A stretch of 64,000 nt of DNA, from assembly GCF_037975245.1 (NCBI RefSeq), contig NC_092561.1, positions 6,828,501 to 6,892,500 of the forward strand, read 5' to 3'. This document shows positions 1-12,500 of the stretch, piece by piece. The notes under the pieces were generated by a model. It was not told where the DNA came from. It did not search any database and saw nothing but the letters and a program-made list of their open reading frames with translations. Every line of letters starts with the position of its first letter. Position 1 is the first letter of the stretch. Position numbers and translations under genes: made by a program. The DNA comes from Apostichopus japonicus (taxonomy: Eukaryota; Echinodermata; Holothuroidea; Aspidochirotida; Stichopodidae).

Positions 1-15
1 AAGTTTTCAACTGAC

Positions 16-479
16 CAGTGGCGGAGCGTCCATACAGTCAGGGGGGGCGAATGCCCCCCTGACGGACTCAAATGGACTGCTGGAGCCCTTTTCAGCTTTT
101 TACCACTTTTTACTTATTCGCGATTATTGACTTTATTATTGCGCTCTCATCTACTTATTGACATTTGTTACATTTTGTTGGTGTAATTTTCTGACAAAAT
201 GCTTTAACGGCGGTCTTGTGATGAAGCGCATGTACTTTCAACACCCATATAAACTTCAGAGCTGTCACAAATGGCGATGACATCTATTTATTCTTCGTTT
301 ATCTGCAAATTAGCAAGGCCCGGAAAGGGTCATTTCCGGCGGTCTAGGGAGTAACTTGACTCAAAAAATGTCTGTACGCTCCGCGCCAACCTGTGGTGGC
401 GCTCCGCTTGGATAGTGTCAAAAGCGCCCCTACAGACCATTCTCGCCCCCTCTGACCAATACCCCTAGCTCCGCCACTG
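16..479. mobile_element. hAT-type MITE with perfect 8-bp target duplication
   Basis: The element starts CAGTGGCGGAGC and ends GCTCCGCCACTG, inverted termini of 12 bp. It is flanked on both sides by CAACTGAC (8-15 and 480-487), an exact 8-bp target-site duplication as hAT transposases make. It is 464 bp with no coding capacity, so it was moved in trans. Confidence 0.85.
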
Positions 480-571
480 CAACTGACATCACATATCCTA
501 CCCCACCACATGAAAACTGATGGTTTTGGTTATCACAACACATTCAACTTTTGCCACCATGACCGTTAATT

Positions 572-692
572 AAAGGGTGGGAAGACTCGCGCAAAAAGAA
601 ACGCCGGTAATCTGACCTAGTTTCGATTGAGGTGTCAAATAAGTCTTCAATGCCTTTGTATTTTCTGAGATCGACGGTGGTGTCTAACACTT
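572..692. mobile_element. Rearranged fragment of the ~365-bp TIR MITE family (family M)
   Basis: It holds the left end (AAAGGGTGGGAAGACTCGCGC), then jumps directly to the right end (AGTCTTCAATGCCTTT) and then to an inverted internal segment (GACGGTGGTGTCTAACAC). This looks like a deleted and partly inverted copy. Confidence 0.7.
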
Positions 693-1167
693 ACATGAAG
701 AATGTTTCGCCTTTATAGGATAAGCAGAAATAGAGTAAAGGGTTGAATTGTCATATAACAGATTACACCAATCACATTAGTACAATATTACAAAATATCT
801 TGCAATATGGTAAATCGCTACACTACACGTATATTCTGTATTATATATATTTGTACATTTTTCTTTTCTTTTCTCCCAGCGAGTCTGCTACCTTGTTAAG
901 TCTTTTTAAGACTTTATAGGAGACTTCCTTTCCCATAAAACAAATAAATGAATTCAACTAAAGAAAAGATGCATGCAGCAGTTTTAATTTTGTTTGGACA
1001 GTGTCTCAGTAATTTATCCATTTCATGATGCAAAAAAATGACAAATCTAACGGAATTGCTAATGTTCAAAGAATCACTTTTATAACCACTTTAAAGTCAG
1101 AACTCGACGTACGGTTGTGTATTTTAATCACGGTTGGCAGCCGTCTAAGAGTTTTAATGATAAATGT

Positions 1168-2115
1168 CTAGCCAAGGGGACTTAGGGGAGCGACGGCTCC
1201 CCCCCCCCTTTCAGTGTCGAAAAATTGTTTAAAAACTCTCTCTTTTGTTAGCATGGTATTTTGTCATTGCTCTTTTGATCTTGAAAAACTCGTCAGCTTC
1301 GTTAACTCGATTATAATCGTAGTTACATTCAGGCCTACTGATTCAACTACTTACTTAGTTTGGCAGATGCAATTAGCTGAATTTAGCCTATAGCCTATAA
1401 CAAGCCTACAGTTGGCCACTGCGTAATAAAATAAATATTGCCTATACCTAACCGCACTCGATGGAATGTCACGAACCGTATGCACAACGACGTCGACAAC
1501 GTGCGTTCTCATACTTCTTATGATTCGTCCTAAGTTGTTGCACGAACAGCATGTTATGAAGCTAAGCTAGCAATCGTACGTGATACGCACTTCCTATAAA
1601 AAAAAATTATTACACTGATAATACACTGCGATAACGATATTTGTTTTTAGGCCACTGCACATCTGGCTGTCTTACAAAATATGAAAGTTTATATTGTCCA
1701 TCAGTAAAGTTCGTCAAATGTAATCAAGTCCAGACATTGGACAATAAACAAGAATCTTCCTACTGGAAAACTTGTAAAAGAGCACTATATATGTCTGTCT
1801 GATACTAAAAGAACATGTAAAAGAATTCAAACAGGAAACAAAATCTGCTGATAATATGATATCATATGATAATGATGAAACTGGCAAAACATTGCACCAG
1901 ATCGCATCTAAGGACCTTCAATTGTTCAAAAATTTCTCAACCTCCCCACATCAAACGCAAAATGTGCCCCCCTCTCCCCCCCCCCCGTGCAAATTCCTGG
2001 CTGCGTCGCTGGTATGTATATATATATTGTCTCTATGGTATACATTTAAAACACTCAATACTAGTCAGTGGTAGTTGTAACCGAATTTGTCCATACCGAA
2101 TTTATATATAGGTCT
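1168..2115 (+). repeat. Dispersed repeat A, copy 1
   Basis: About 0.95 kb that matches 16367-17275 in the opposite orientation almost end to end, from the AGCCAAGGGG end to AATTTATATATAGG. There is no open frame of note. It contains a C-rich tract near 1970-1986. The family is unclassified. Confidence 0.75.
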
Positions 2116-2345
2116 GATGATGATGAAACTGCTGGCAAAACATTGCACCAGATCGCATCTAAGGACCTTCAATTGTTCAAAAATATCTCCTCCCCTTAGA
2201 CCCCTCCCCTTAGACCCCTCCCCCATATCAATCGCAAAAAGTGCTCCCCCTTTCAAATTCTGGGTACGTCGCTGTCTTGTAGATAGCTGTTTCCGCCGAA
2301 TGGCGCTTCAGCGAGCCAGGGGCAAAAGCCCCTGACTGGTAAATA
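2112..2345 (+). repeat. Partial tandem copy of the repeat A 3' portion
   Basis: The segment GGCAAAACATTGCACCAGAT to TTCAATTGTTCAAAAAT of repeat A recurs here directly downstream, followed by a 14-bp tandem (CTTAGACCCCTCCC). This suggests a local duplication of the terminus. Confidence 0.6.
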
Positions 2346-2539
2346 TAAGACTCCTAAAATGAGAGATCGGAAATGTTGAGATTTATTTCAATTTGAACTT
2401 TGTGGGCCGTGTCGAAGAACGTGGCTGGGAAGGTGACAGGAAGGTAGCAGTTTGGAGGTTTGGAGGAGGCGATGAGTGGTGGATATGGTGGTGAGTGGTG
2501 GTGAGTGGTGGCTGGCTTCAACGGTTGGTTCTGGTTCAT

Positions 2540-4190
2540 TTTCTTTTCTTTTCAAATGTCTGTGTGTTTGCGATGGATAGGATTCCGATTCCGATTCGGA
2601 GGCTAGACGGACATGTTTTCCCTATGACGGTGTAGCTGTTTTTGGTAAAAGTTGGTTGGAGGGTTTCTGTACTGGAATAACGTATCTTCTGGTAGATAAA
2701 CGGTCTCCAAATTTCCATATCAAGGCCGGTGATGGGGGGTCTTATCCAGGACAAAGGGTGTTAGTTTTAGTTGACTCTTGGTGAACTGGTGTAGGTGATG
2801 AGAAGGAACGGCGACTTTGTCGAGGAAGTTGTCTCTCAGTTGACTTAAGTCTCTCGTTCATTGGTGCAATGTTGGCAATGGTTGTTACTGTTTAACACTT
2901 TGTATATATCCTGTGGCAGATGGTAGGAGATTCTGCATGCTCTGCGTTGTGTGGCTGTAAGTTTTTCTGTGTTGTAGGTGGTAATGTGGGCTAAGGCTGG
3001 TGCCGCATATTCGTAGAGTTGTCTGATCATCATCTTGTAAATCTTCATAGTGGTGTTAGGTGATGCTAGCGGGTGCTCTTCAGTTCCGGCAATTCCGAAA
3101 AGTAGTCTGACACGTTATTTTACTTTTCTTTGATTAAGACGATGTTGGTACCCAAGTGTGAGCCGGTTGTCGATGTGTATTCCTAAGAATCGTACTTGGT
3201 TGGTGACTGGGATGTTGATGTTGTTGAGTGTGAGATTAGTTGTCTTCCTTTAATTCTGTTTCGTTTGGCGATGTAGAGAATCTGTGATTTCTTCGGGTTT
3301 AACTCTATTCTCCAGTTATTGCACTATTCGTGGATTCTGTTGATGTATTGTTGTAGGTATTCTTCTGCTCTGAACGGGTGAATGTGATTGGTCCAGATGG
3401 CGACATCGTCTGCATATTGTGAGATTTTTGTACAGTCATTGTCTGGTTGTGGGATGTCTCCTACGTAGAGGATGTTAAGAATAGGGCTGATGGTGCTACC
3501 TTGAGGTGCACCAGTGGTGATTTTCAGTGGTGAAGAGAACGATGACCCGATTTTGAAGCTGGTAGAGTTGTGTGACTGGAAGCTGGAGATCCATCTTGTT
3601 AGTTTGATTGGAATGTTGTATTTTCTGAGTTTCAGTAAGAGACCTTCGTGCCACATCCCGTCGAAGGCTTTTTCTGCATCGAAGAAAGCTGCGATGGTGT
3701 GGTGACCTTTGATTCTGTGGGTTGATGTGTCTTGTAGAAAGTGGAAGAGTTGGTCAGTTGTGCTTCTGTTGCGGCGAAAACCTGCCTGGCTGTCAGGGAT
3801 AATGTTGTGTTCTTCAATGAACTTGAAAAGACGACTGGCAATGATTTTCTCTCGATTAGGCATTTTTCGAGGACTGGTAGGAGGCTGATAGTTCTGTAGC
3901 TGCCTGGGTGTTTGTTATCCTTGCCAGGTTTTGGAATTACTATGGTGGTGGTTGATTTCTAGATGTTTGGAATGTGCCCAATCTTGAAAGAAGCTGTGTA
4001 TAACATATTGAGTGCGTCGAGGAGTATTGTTGGAGCTGCTTTTAAGTGTATAGGTACTGGATACCATCTCTGTCTGGTGATGTGTTGGATGCATGTTTTA
4101 GTATTATGCGGATGTCTTCTGATGTATTTTCTCTTATATTGCTGCTGAAAGTGTCGAACCACAATTAATCTTTCCATTGACTTACGTCAC
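2540..4190 (-). pseudogene. Decayed non-LTR retrotransposon (jockey-like LINE) reverse transcriptase
   Basis: Minus-strand reading gives, in order, PKPGKDNKHPGSYRTISLLP (about 3850-3935), GFRRNRSTTDQL, FFDAEKAFD, GAPQGSTISPILN and YADDVAIW (3324-3863), then LNPKKSQIL, VRFLGIHIDNRL (about 3190) and YEYAAPALAHITTYN (about 2990). These are RT blocks and the C-terminal region of a LINE. The frame is broken by a TAG near 3960, a frameshift near 3860 and further shifts near 3300 and 3060. The 5' part with the endonuclease is absent. It is a dead, 5'-truncated copy. Confidence 0.88.
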
Positions 4191-4307
4191 TTTCAAGACC
4201 CGCCGTTGAAAGCATAGATAAAAGTATTCAACTGGCATCATCCTAACCCGTGAACACATGATAGTTGAGAGCTTGGCCTGCCATGGCACCTGCATATTTC
4301 CATATCA

Positions 4308-4950
4308 TCACCATTTAAGTTTTGAGCTAGAATTAAGAGGATTTAGTTTAGCATTCTGAACTCTATTCTACATCTAGACGGTTCAGTGTTATTCCGATAG
4401 CCGTATAAAACGGCCGACGCCTTCACTTTACCAATTAAAGGCGCCATTCATTTTTATTCCATAGACCCTGCATGCTCTGAACAGACAGCCAAAAGAGATG
4501 TAAATAGAGGGCGTGCTAGTAGATATTCGAGATCGCGAGCATATACTAAAGAGAGATACCCACGATCTTGAACAAGACTAGCTGAACACAAACCTTCTGT
4601 CTGCTCGCCCGGACTAATATCCACATTTAACCTAAGAATTTCGAAACTGCCTTTTAGTTAAATATAGCACTTCGCCATAAAATAAGTTTAAGATTCCTTC
4701 AGAATTGACTTCCGTTGAGAGTTCTTGTACCGTACCGATTGGGCTCTCCTACTTAGGTACAGCTACTTGAACTGGGACAATAAGCGATCGTCAGCCTAAT
4801 GACAGTATGAATTGTTCCAACATTGATCTAATAGAAACATGATATCCACACTGTTTATACTGTCTCTATAATTGCCTCAAAGCGTTGTCATGATAGTATT
4901 TATACGCTGAAACTTCATCTGAAGCGAGGTGCTCCCTGAGGTATTCGTGT
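4308..4950 (+). repeat. Dispersed repeat C, copy 1
   Basis: About 640 bp in the same orientation as 20155-21575, starting TTTTGAGCTAGAATTAAGAG and ending near GAAGCGAGGTGC. The two copies are highly similar over both halves. No coding content was recognised; it could be an LTR or a segmental duplication. Confidence 0.75.
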
Positions 4951-4959
4951 TATGATTTC

Positions 4960-5337
4960 AAAGGGATTGAAGACTCACGCACAAAGAAACGTATGTTGCC
5001 GGTAATCTGACCTAGATCGAACGAGGTGTAATAGAAGTGTTAGACACCACCATCAATCCCAGAAAATACATACACAGCTTGCTACCGTTGGTCATTAGAC
5101 ATTAGTGTACAGTCAATACATGCAGCTACGGTCAATACCCACAACACATTGTACATAGCAGCGATGGAGATTTCAGGTCCAGCTAAAGATAATAAGGTGT
5201 CACGTTTCATTACTGTCTGCATTTTGTAGAGACAAAAAAGTTCACTTGTTTCCATAACAACTCCCTGTTTGTAGGCAACGAAAAGTTAACTTTTTCAAAC
5301 GGCGGCACGCGGTTTGGGGCGAGTCTTCAATGCCTTT
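4960..5337. mobile_element. Family M MITE, copy 1 (forward)
   Basis: About 378 bp bounded by AAAGGGATTGAAGACT at the left and AGTCTTCAATGCCTTT at the right, imperfect terminal inverted repeats. The internal sequence matches the copies at 12158, 13357, 24972, 26578 and 48026. It inserted just after repeat C. Confidence 0.85.
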
Positions 5338-6707
5338 AATTGTTTTTTACAAGTCTCTGAAGAAATAAAAAAAAAATTAACTTTTGCGTAAGCTTGGCAA
5401 ATGAGTCACTTTGTCTTATGAGCCATCAGTACTTATCTTCTGAGATTGAAAGGAGTGAGACATACCTCCCAACCCGGCCTGGATTCTTTCCTATTTAAAT
5501 TGACTGGTGTGGTTACTGTTTGAAGTTTGCCTAATGTTATCCTTTAATGTTTGGTGTAGACATTAACATTCCCTTAAAACACATGACTCCAGTATGGGAG
5601 AATCCTAAGACTTATGGGAGGGAGGTATAGTGGGGTAAGTAACAAAGGGGGAAAATAATGAAGTTACATTGTAAGATTAGATAACAGCAAAATTTCAAAA
5701 ACAGAGCATTCCCAGCATAAATTATTTGCAGGAAAGATAATACAAACTGTTTTTTACCCAATAATTTATTGCAGATAATACTATTTCATTCTACCAACAC
5801 TGGCCCGCATAATAAACTGTTAAAATATATCATCGGAACTGTTTGAAAATAAATCACGTGAAATACTCCAAATAAAAATTTGTTAACATGCTTTTAACCC
5901 AAAGATGGAAGATAGAAGCAAAACCAGTCAAACTGCATGACAGAAAAAAATATAAACAGAGGGAGAAATTATTTAAGGTTCGATTGTTAAATTAAACCCC
6001 ATCCCCTCCCCCACTCCCACAAACCCAACAAGACGAACGTAAGAAGGCCACCTATTGCATGATATCTTTAAGGGAGAAGCAACGCAAATTACACCTGTGC
6101 ATATTGAAAATATAACAATTTTCTGCAAATAAATGAGAACATTTAATGTTAACCGTGCACAGACATTTCTTATACTTAATAAGGTGTTCTTCCAAGTTCT
6201 ATGTTTTTTAACAAGGATTTGAGATTATGCTCTCAAATGATGTTGGAACACTGCAGAAAAACCTGATAGGGTTTTTATTTACTCAATAATGTGCACCCAT
6301 ACAGTGATTACAAGCCAAGGCAACACACACACACACATACATACACAGTGCCATCACTATCACATACAGATACCTTCTGCCCCCGGCAAGAAACCACAAG
6401 GTTATCCCGTTGCCTCTACTACACAACTACCAATAGAAAACTGATAAAATCAAAAGCATGTACCTGTCATACTATAAGTTTTTCATTTTCCTTGACTGAG
6501 ATTTTACCTTTTCTGAGTTGTCTACTTTCAAGAATTTAAAAAAGTTAAGAAAGGAATTGTTTGAAAAGACACTGAAATTGAAGTTCTTCTACAAATATGG
6601 CACTTTTTTTCTGTATAAAATGCATACAGAACTTGCAACTAATATCTTAGTCAATCACTTCATAAAAATGCATAATTCACATTTAAATATTACTTTATAG
6701 TACTGTC
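5338..6707. other. Intergenic, nothing recognised
   Basis: AT-rich sequence with a short CA microsatellite near 6325-6350. Open frames here are short and without motif or codon signal. Confidence 0.5.
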
Positions 6708-6713
6708 TTTATT
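6708..6713 (-). terminator. Candidate poly(A) signal for DHDH
   Basis: AATAAA on the minus strand, about 336 nt beyond the stop. Its position suits a 3' UTR, but the region is AT-rich, so chance matches are expected. Confidence 0.35.
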
Positions 6714-7048
6714 TAGTACAATTGCACTTTATATAATTTAATTTCTATTGAAATGTGAAACATTTCCTGATTCCTCCCTCTGGTAAATTGTTTCACACGA
6801 TGGGGTAACACTCCCTTTGAAAACCCTTCAATCATTTTCATGACCACATTCATGTTCAGAGAGGCTTTGAACACTGCCAACATATTTGTGGAATTTGCAT
6901 GGTTAAACTTTCTTTTGGATTAATGCTTTTACAAGTTGCAATTTGGCAAGATCATTCTTCAAGTATCTAATTCAATATTTCACCTCTTCATTCATCAACT
7001 TATAGATCCATGATTAGCCAATGATACAGAGGTTGAGTAGCCGACATA

Positions 7049-7182
7049 TCATAATTTAGATATTGATAATTGACTTGCTATATCGCCCTCAATCACGTAT
7101 CCAAGAGAATTCCGAACTAACTCCACAAAAGTTGCCAACTTCTTACTCGCTTCGTGGCTCATGAGTGGATGTTCCTTTTTCC
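7049..7182 (-). CDS. DHDH: DHDH exon 7 (terminal exon)
   Basis: The acceptor is ctaccag|GG. It encodes [20 protein letters not shown] through SQLSISKL and a TAA stop. The last ~20 residues are unlike vertebrate DHDH, a normally variable tail. Confidence 0.91.
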
Positions 7183-9503
7183 CTGGTAGACAAGAGCAAA
7201 AGAATACACATTGAAGAAAAGAATTTCCCACCAAAAAAGGGTGAAACATAAATGACCACTTTGGGATTAACAAAACTTTCAAAAGAAGTGTAACCTAGTT
7301 ATCATATGTAACGCCTGAGGGATGTTGGGTGGTGACATTCTTGGGGAATAGGGGTTGATGGGAGCTCGGTCCTTTACCATTGACAACAAGGATGGAATGG
7401 ACCAGTTAGTGTTGTTCCTCCAGTTCCATATATTACTCTTCACTAGCGAGTTCTCTTACGCTGTATTATAGCATGCTCTCGTAGAGCTATTAAAAATACA
7501 ACTTCATCTGCAGCTGCAACACAGAGACCCAAAATGTTGTTAAGAATAATTATGTTTATCCTCTGAAGGATGTTCATCCTATGAATTGAGATCCTGCTAG
7601 GGCCACTCAATACTTTTACACAATAATTATGTTGGTTGAAAGTTCTGTAGCTGGTACTATACATCAACAGTTGAAAGTAATGATGTGAGAGCACAATTTA
7701 TTGGGAGGCTACCCCACGCCTTGAGAGGTTTCTAAATCTAAATGAAAGGGTTCGACAAGCTTCCTTCAGGGTTACATGTCTATTAAAGGCGGTCCAGTCA
7801 TGCCAAAATGGCATGGCCATACACATATAAAGAAGCTCACTTTTGCTTTTCCATTTTTTCGGCCAGTGAAAATGAGTCATCCTAGATGTATTGTTTCTTT
7901 GCAATTCAAATAGTTGTGGAAATTGGCATTCTGACTATGATAGGCAATTGGAGAACAGCAAAATTAATTCTTTGTTTTGGGATTTTTAAATAAAGTTTGA
8001 GAAACTGCCTCACAATCAAACCTGTCATCATAAATAGCAAACATCTTACGAGGTCAAGAGAATGAAAAATTCACACAAATGAATGAGTTGGTATAAAAAC
8101 TGAGTACTCTTGGTATTAAAGTTTTACCATCGTTAATGGCCTGTCTCACAGCTTCTGCTTCGTGACGTAAACCAGTGGCATTATCATAGAATGGCTTCAC
8201 CTTGGAGTCCGGTAGAGGAAACTGAAATTGATCTGTCCTGCCCGTTTTGGTATGTGTCACTTCCATGTGGGTGGGACACCAGAAAGGGTAAATCTATAAA
8301 CAAGGATAATGAAAATACATTCTGTGACATGTATTACAACTTTACAATATAAAACACCAATTTAGAAAATGAAAATCAATTGTTCTTCAAGTGAAACACG
8401 TTAGAAAACTGTTTACTTGTAAACAATACTGACAAATTTTTGTCTGCTTTTATAGCAAGCATGTGCAAGTTATTGACGATCAGTAAACAAGATAAAGATG
8501 CAAAAGACAACAGTTTTTATAGAAACCCCATTTATTTATATGGCAAATCAAGCTTCCAGCCAAAGCATTCCCATATGGTAGTACTGCTATCGTGTGTATA
8601 TATATCTCCAAATTAAGGTCGTTATAAAAGCTGTGATATTTGCTACCTTGTTACTTACCTTTATCTTCCCTTCTGTGCAGCCTACTTCTGCTACATTTGA
8701 CATCCTACAGATTCCAGAGTACACCAAGGTAGCCATTTTGTTGTTAGGGTAGAGTAATGTGATGTTTGCACCAGAATCAACCCCTTTACACAGACAAGGA
8801 AAAATTTGTTCATAGAGGAAAATAATATTTGTACAAAATGGTTGCATTTTGAGGAAATTCTCATTAATACGGAGAACCTTGACAGCCAAGCATGCATTCC
8901 CCAAACGTGCAAGGTTTCAAGTATAAACCAACAAGAAGATTATAAAAGCAAATGTAAAAACATTTGAAGAATCAATGGCATAGTGAATTCTTTGACATTT
9001 TCATGACTACTTATTTTGATGCTAATTTGGTCATTTGATAATTCATGAGGTGAAACTTCCTACTGTATTTTGTTATATATGCTTAGTACTGGAGGAGTTT
9101 TTCGATCCTGCTGTTGGAAGGATGCTACTACGTAGATTGCCAAGGTGTGCTGGTACCCTTATCATTTAAGCTTGTAAAATAGGTTGCATTCAATGAACCA
9201 TACCTTGTGATAAGGACAAGGTATTTAGATGGGTTTGTAACGATCACAGCATGGAATATTTTTCTCTTATAGCATTCAAATTTAACTTGAGACATGTCCA
9301 AACCTTCAGGTGTGAGATGTCCAGAGACAGAAACAGATTTAGGTGTTTCATCACCAAAGACCATCATGGCAAACTGGGCTGTATACATGCCAAGAGAATA
9401 CATAACTCCTCCTCCAAGTTCTGAAAGAAAAAGAATTTCGAACAAGAAATTAGCTATCATTGTTAAATATATATATATGTATATACATAAATATGAATAT
9501 ACG

Positions 9504-9574
<71 letters not shown>

Positions 9575-12500
9575 CCTCCCGCTTTATATGCGGACGCCCT
9601 AACCGTCTAGGCTATGGACGCTTATTGTATATGTCCAGAGGTTCGGAACCGGCAAGGAAGGTCGTAATTCCACTGTAGGCGTTTGTCACCTGTATCGAAC
9701 AATACTAGTTCTGTTTTGGTGACATATTTGCCTTACTCTAGAGATCAAACATGATGCTAACCAACTCGGAATCATTTGTGATTCCTAGAGCCGGATCTCG
9801 AAAGATGAGAATTGAAAGTTCTTCAACCCGATCCAGCTTAATCATATACTTTTGTAGAACCAACAACCGATGTAAAGCTCGGCTAGAAGAGCACACAGGC
9901 CTTAATCCAAATACTTCTACCTTATTCCTTTCGTTCATAGCTCACTACAGGAATGCACAGGAGAAATGGGAAAGAGGGGGAATGGAGAGGCGGGATTTTG
10001 GGGAGGTAGAAAATATGGGAGAGTGGGAGGGATTAAATTGAGTTCTGGGGCTGATACTCATTAATTTAACAGTAATTTCAAAGCTGTTTGAAAGTGTGTT
10101 GCATTCTGGGATATCGGCAAATATTTCATCCACCTCTCCCGCCCCTCCCTTATGTTATGACCGACAAAAAGAGAAATAATCCTCATCACTGACCTTTCAT
10201 GGCAACATGATCTTTAGTTAAAATTGGAAGACAAAATGTAGCTTGGGCGATTTGAACCTCTCCTATTTCTCTGCTTGCAATGATTTCTCTTATTTTCTGA
10301 TAGATGGGGAAAAATTGACTCCAAACAGCCTGTAGGAATGACAAAGGAAAATACCATTTCATGTCAGAAAGTCATTAAAATCTTTCAGAGATTGACAATG
10401 CTTAGGTCAACTCCCTCATATGAGACATTTAAATTAATATAATATTTGGAATATGCTTCTACATCTAAATATTTAATTATATTCAAGTATATTCAACTGA
10501 AAACTTTCAGCAACTCTTTAAAAATTGCTAAAATTTGGAGCCAATGATTTCCACTGCAGAATAAATGTGTACAGTAAGCAATTGTGAAAATCATAACAAA
10601 TTTAACCAGAATGCAAACATGCATTTTGGTTTCGATGATGTAACATGAGCAGTTAGCTTTAGGAATCTGACGTAATGTATGGTGAGGATGTACAACATAC
10701 TTGACCCAAGTAATACAGTAAAAAGCAGTGTGATGTGACAAACGATAAATTTAAATGACACAGGCTGTCCTGAAATGACCATTGACCTCAACAACTGGCT
10801 TCTTGTACCAAATGTGATAGATACATCAACATTCTAGATAAGACATCTGTCCTTGTTGAAATATTGTGTAAAACATGGTGAACTCAGACGACCATTGACC
10901 TCCGCCCACAACATTAGGCTTCTTGTACTCAATGTGGTACAATTACACACCAAATATGCGATTCGTCCAAGCTTCCCTTGCGATATGCTTAGGAAAGAGC
11001 GTTAGTGTAGAGAGACAGGTAAGATGGGAGCAAAGTAAATATTTGGGATTTGTTGACTTCATATGACCTATGACCGCCACCAAAAGCAATAATATGCTCC
11101 TTAAATTTGATATGGTACATCTACACACCAAATATGAGATCTGTCAAAGGTTCCCTTCTTGCAATGTCATGTTGACAAGGCTTTCACAATTAAACCTGTT
11201 GTCCCCAAATGACCTTTGACCTCCACAAAAATCAATAGGCTTCTTGTACTTAATGTTATACACCTTCCTACCAAGTATGAGATCTGCCCAAGCTTCAAAC
11301 ATTGAGATATCATGTTTACAAAGTTTTCACAATTTGACCCCTGATGACCCCAAATAAACTTTGACCTCAAATCAAAAACGAAAGGCTTCTGATACTCAAT
11401 GTGGTACTTCTACATACCAAAATATGAGATCTTCCCATGCTTACCTTCTTGAGATATCGTGTTTACAAGGTTCACAATTTGACCACTGGTGACCCCAAAG
11501 CACCTTTGACCTCCATCAAAAACGGTAGGCTTCTTGTACTGAATGTGGTACTCTAACACATCAAATATGAAATTGGTCTGATTTTCCCTTCTTGAGATAT
11601 CGTGTTTACAACCTTGGCGTCACAAACGCACCCACAGACACACACCCACGAACGCGCATACATACACTATCATGAATGGAAAGGTTACGATTATCATCGA
11701 AACCAAAAAGTGTAAAGGGTAAACACTTCTGATAAACTAGCTGTCAAACCTCAAAAATGTGTAAGTTTTCTTCTTTTCAATCCTCAATGCTCCTTTTTCC
11801 TCATCCAGGACTTACCTCCATACAGAAGAGATTCTTTTCTTTGGCCAAGGACTGTATCTCTGTCAACTGCTTCACATTCAATGCCATTGGCTTTTCACAC
11901 AAGATATTCTTGTTGTGATTCAAAAACAATTTGCTTAGAGACAAATGTTCTGTGTTAATTGAACCAATGTAAACAATATCTGAAGAAAGATAACACAAAT
12001 GGAAACAATTACAAAGTTTTACTATTTCTCATGTACAGAAGTCCAAACTTTCCTTTAAGTTGACGGTCTGATCATCACATGCAGCAATGTTGAATTTCTT
12101 TGCAGGAAAAATATGCCTTATTAAACAAAATGTCAGTTTTGCCCCCAATTTTTATATAAAGGCATTGAAGACCCGCCCCAAACCGCGTGCGGCCATCTGA
12201 AAAAGTTAACTTTCAGTTGCTTGCAAGTGACGTTTTGTTTGTTTCGCTACAAAATGCAGACAGCAATGAAACGTGATACCTTGATATCTTTAGCGGGACC
12301 TGAGATGTCCATCGCTGTATCGTTTATATACTGTGATCTGGGTATATTGACCGCAGCTGTATGTACTGACTGTACACTAGTGTCTAATTACCGACGGTAG
12401 CAAGCTGTGTGTGTGTTTTCTGGGATAGATGGTTGTGTCTATTACACTTATGTTACACCTCATTCGAAACTAGGTCAGATTACCAGCATTAGACGTTTCT

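Noticed and set aside
3324-3863. Intact reverse transcriptase gene
   Set aside because: RT motifs are real, but stops and frameshifts on both sides show a dead LINE copy.
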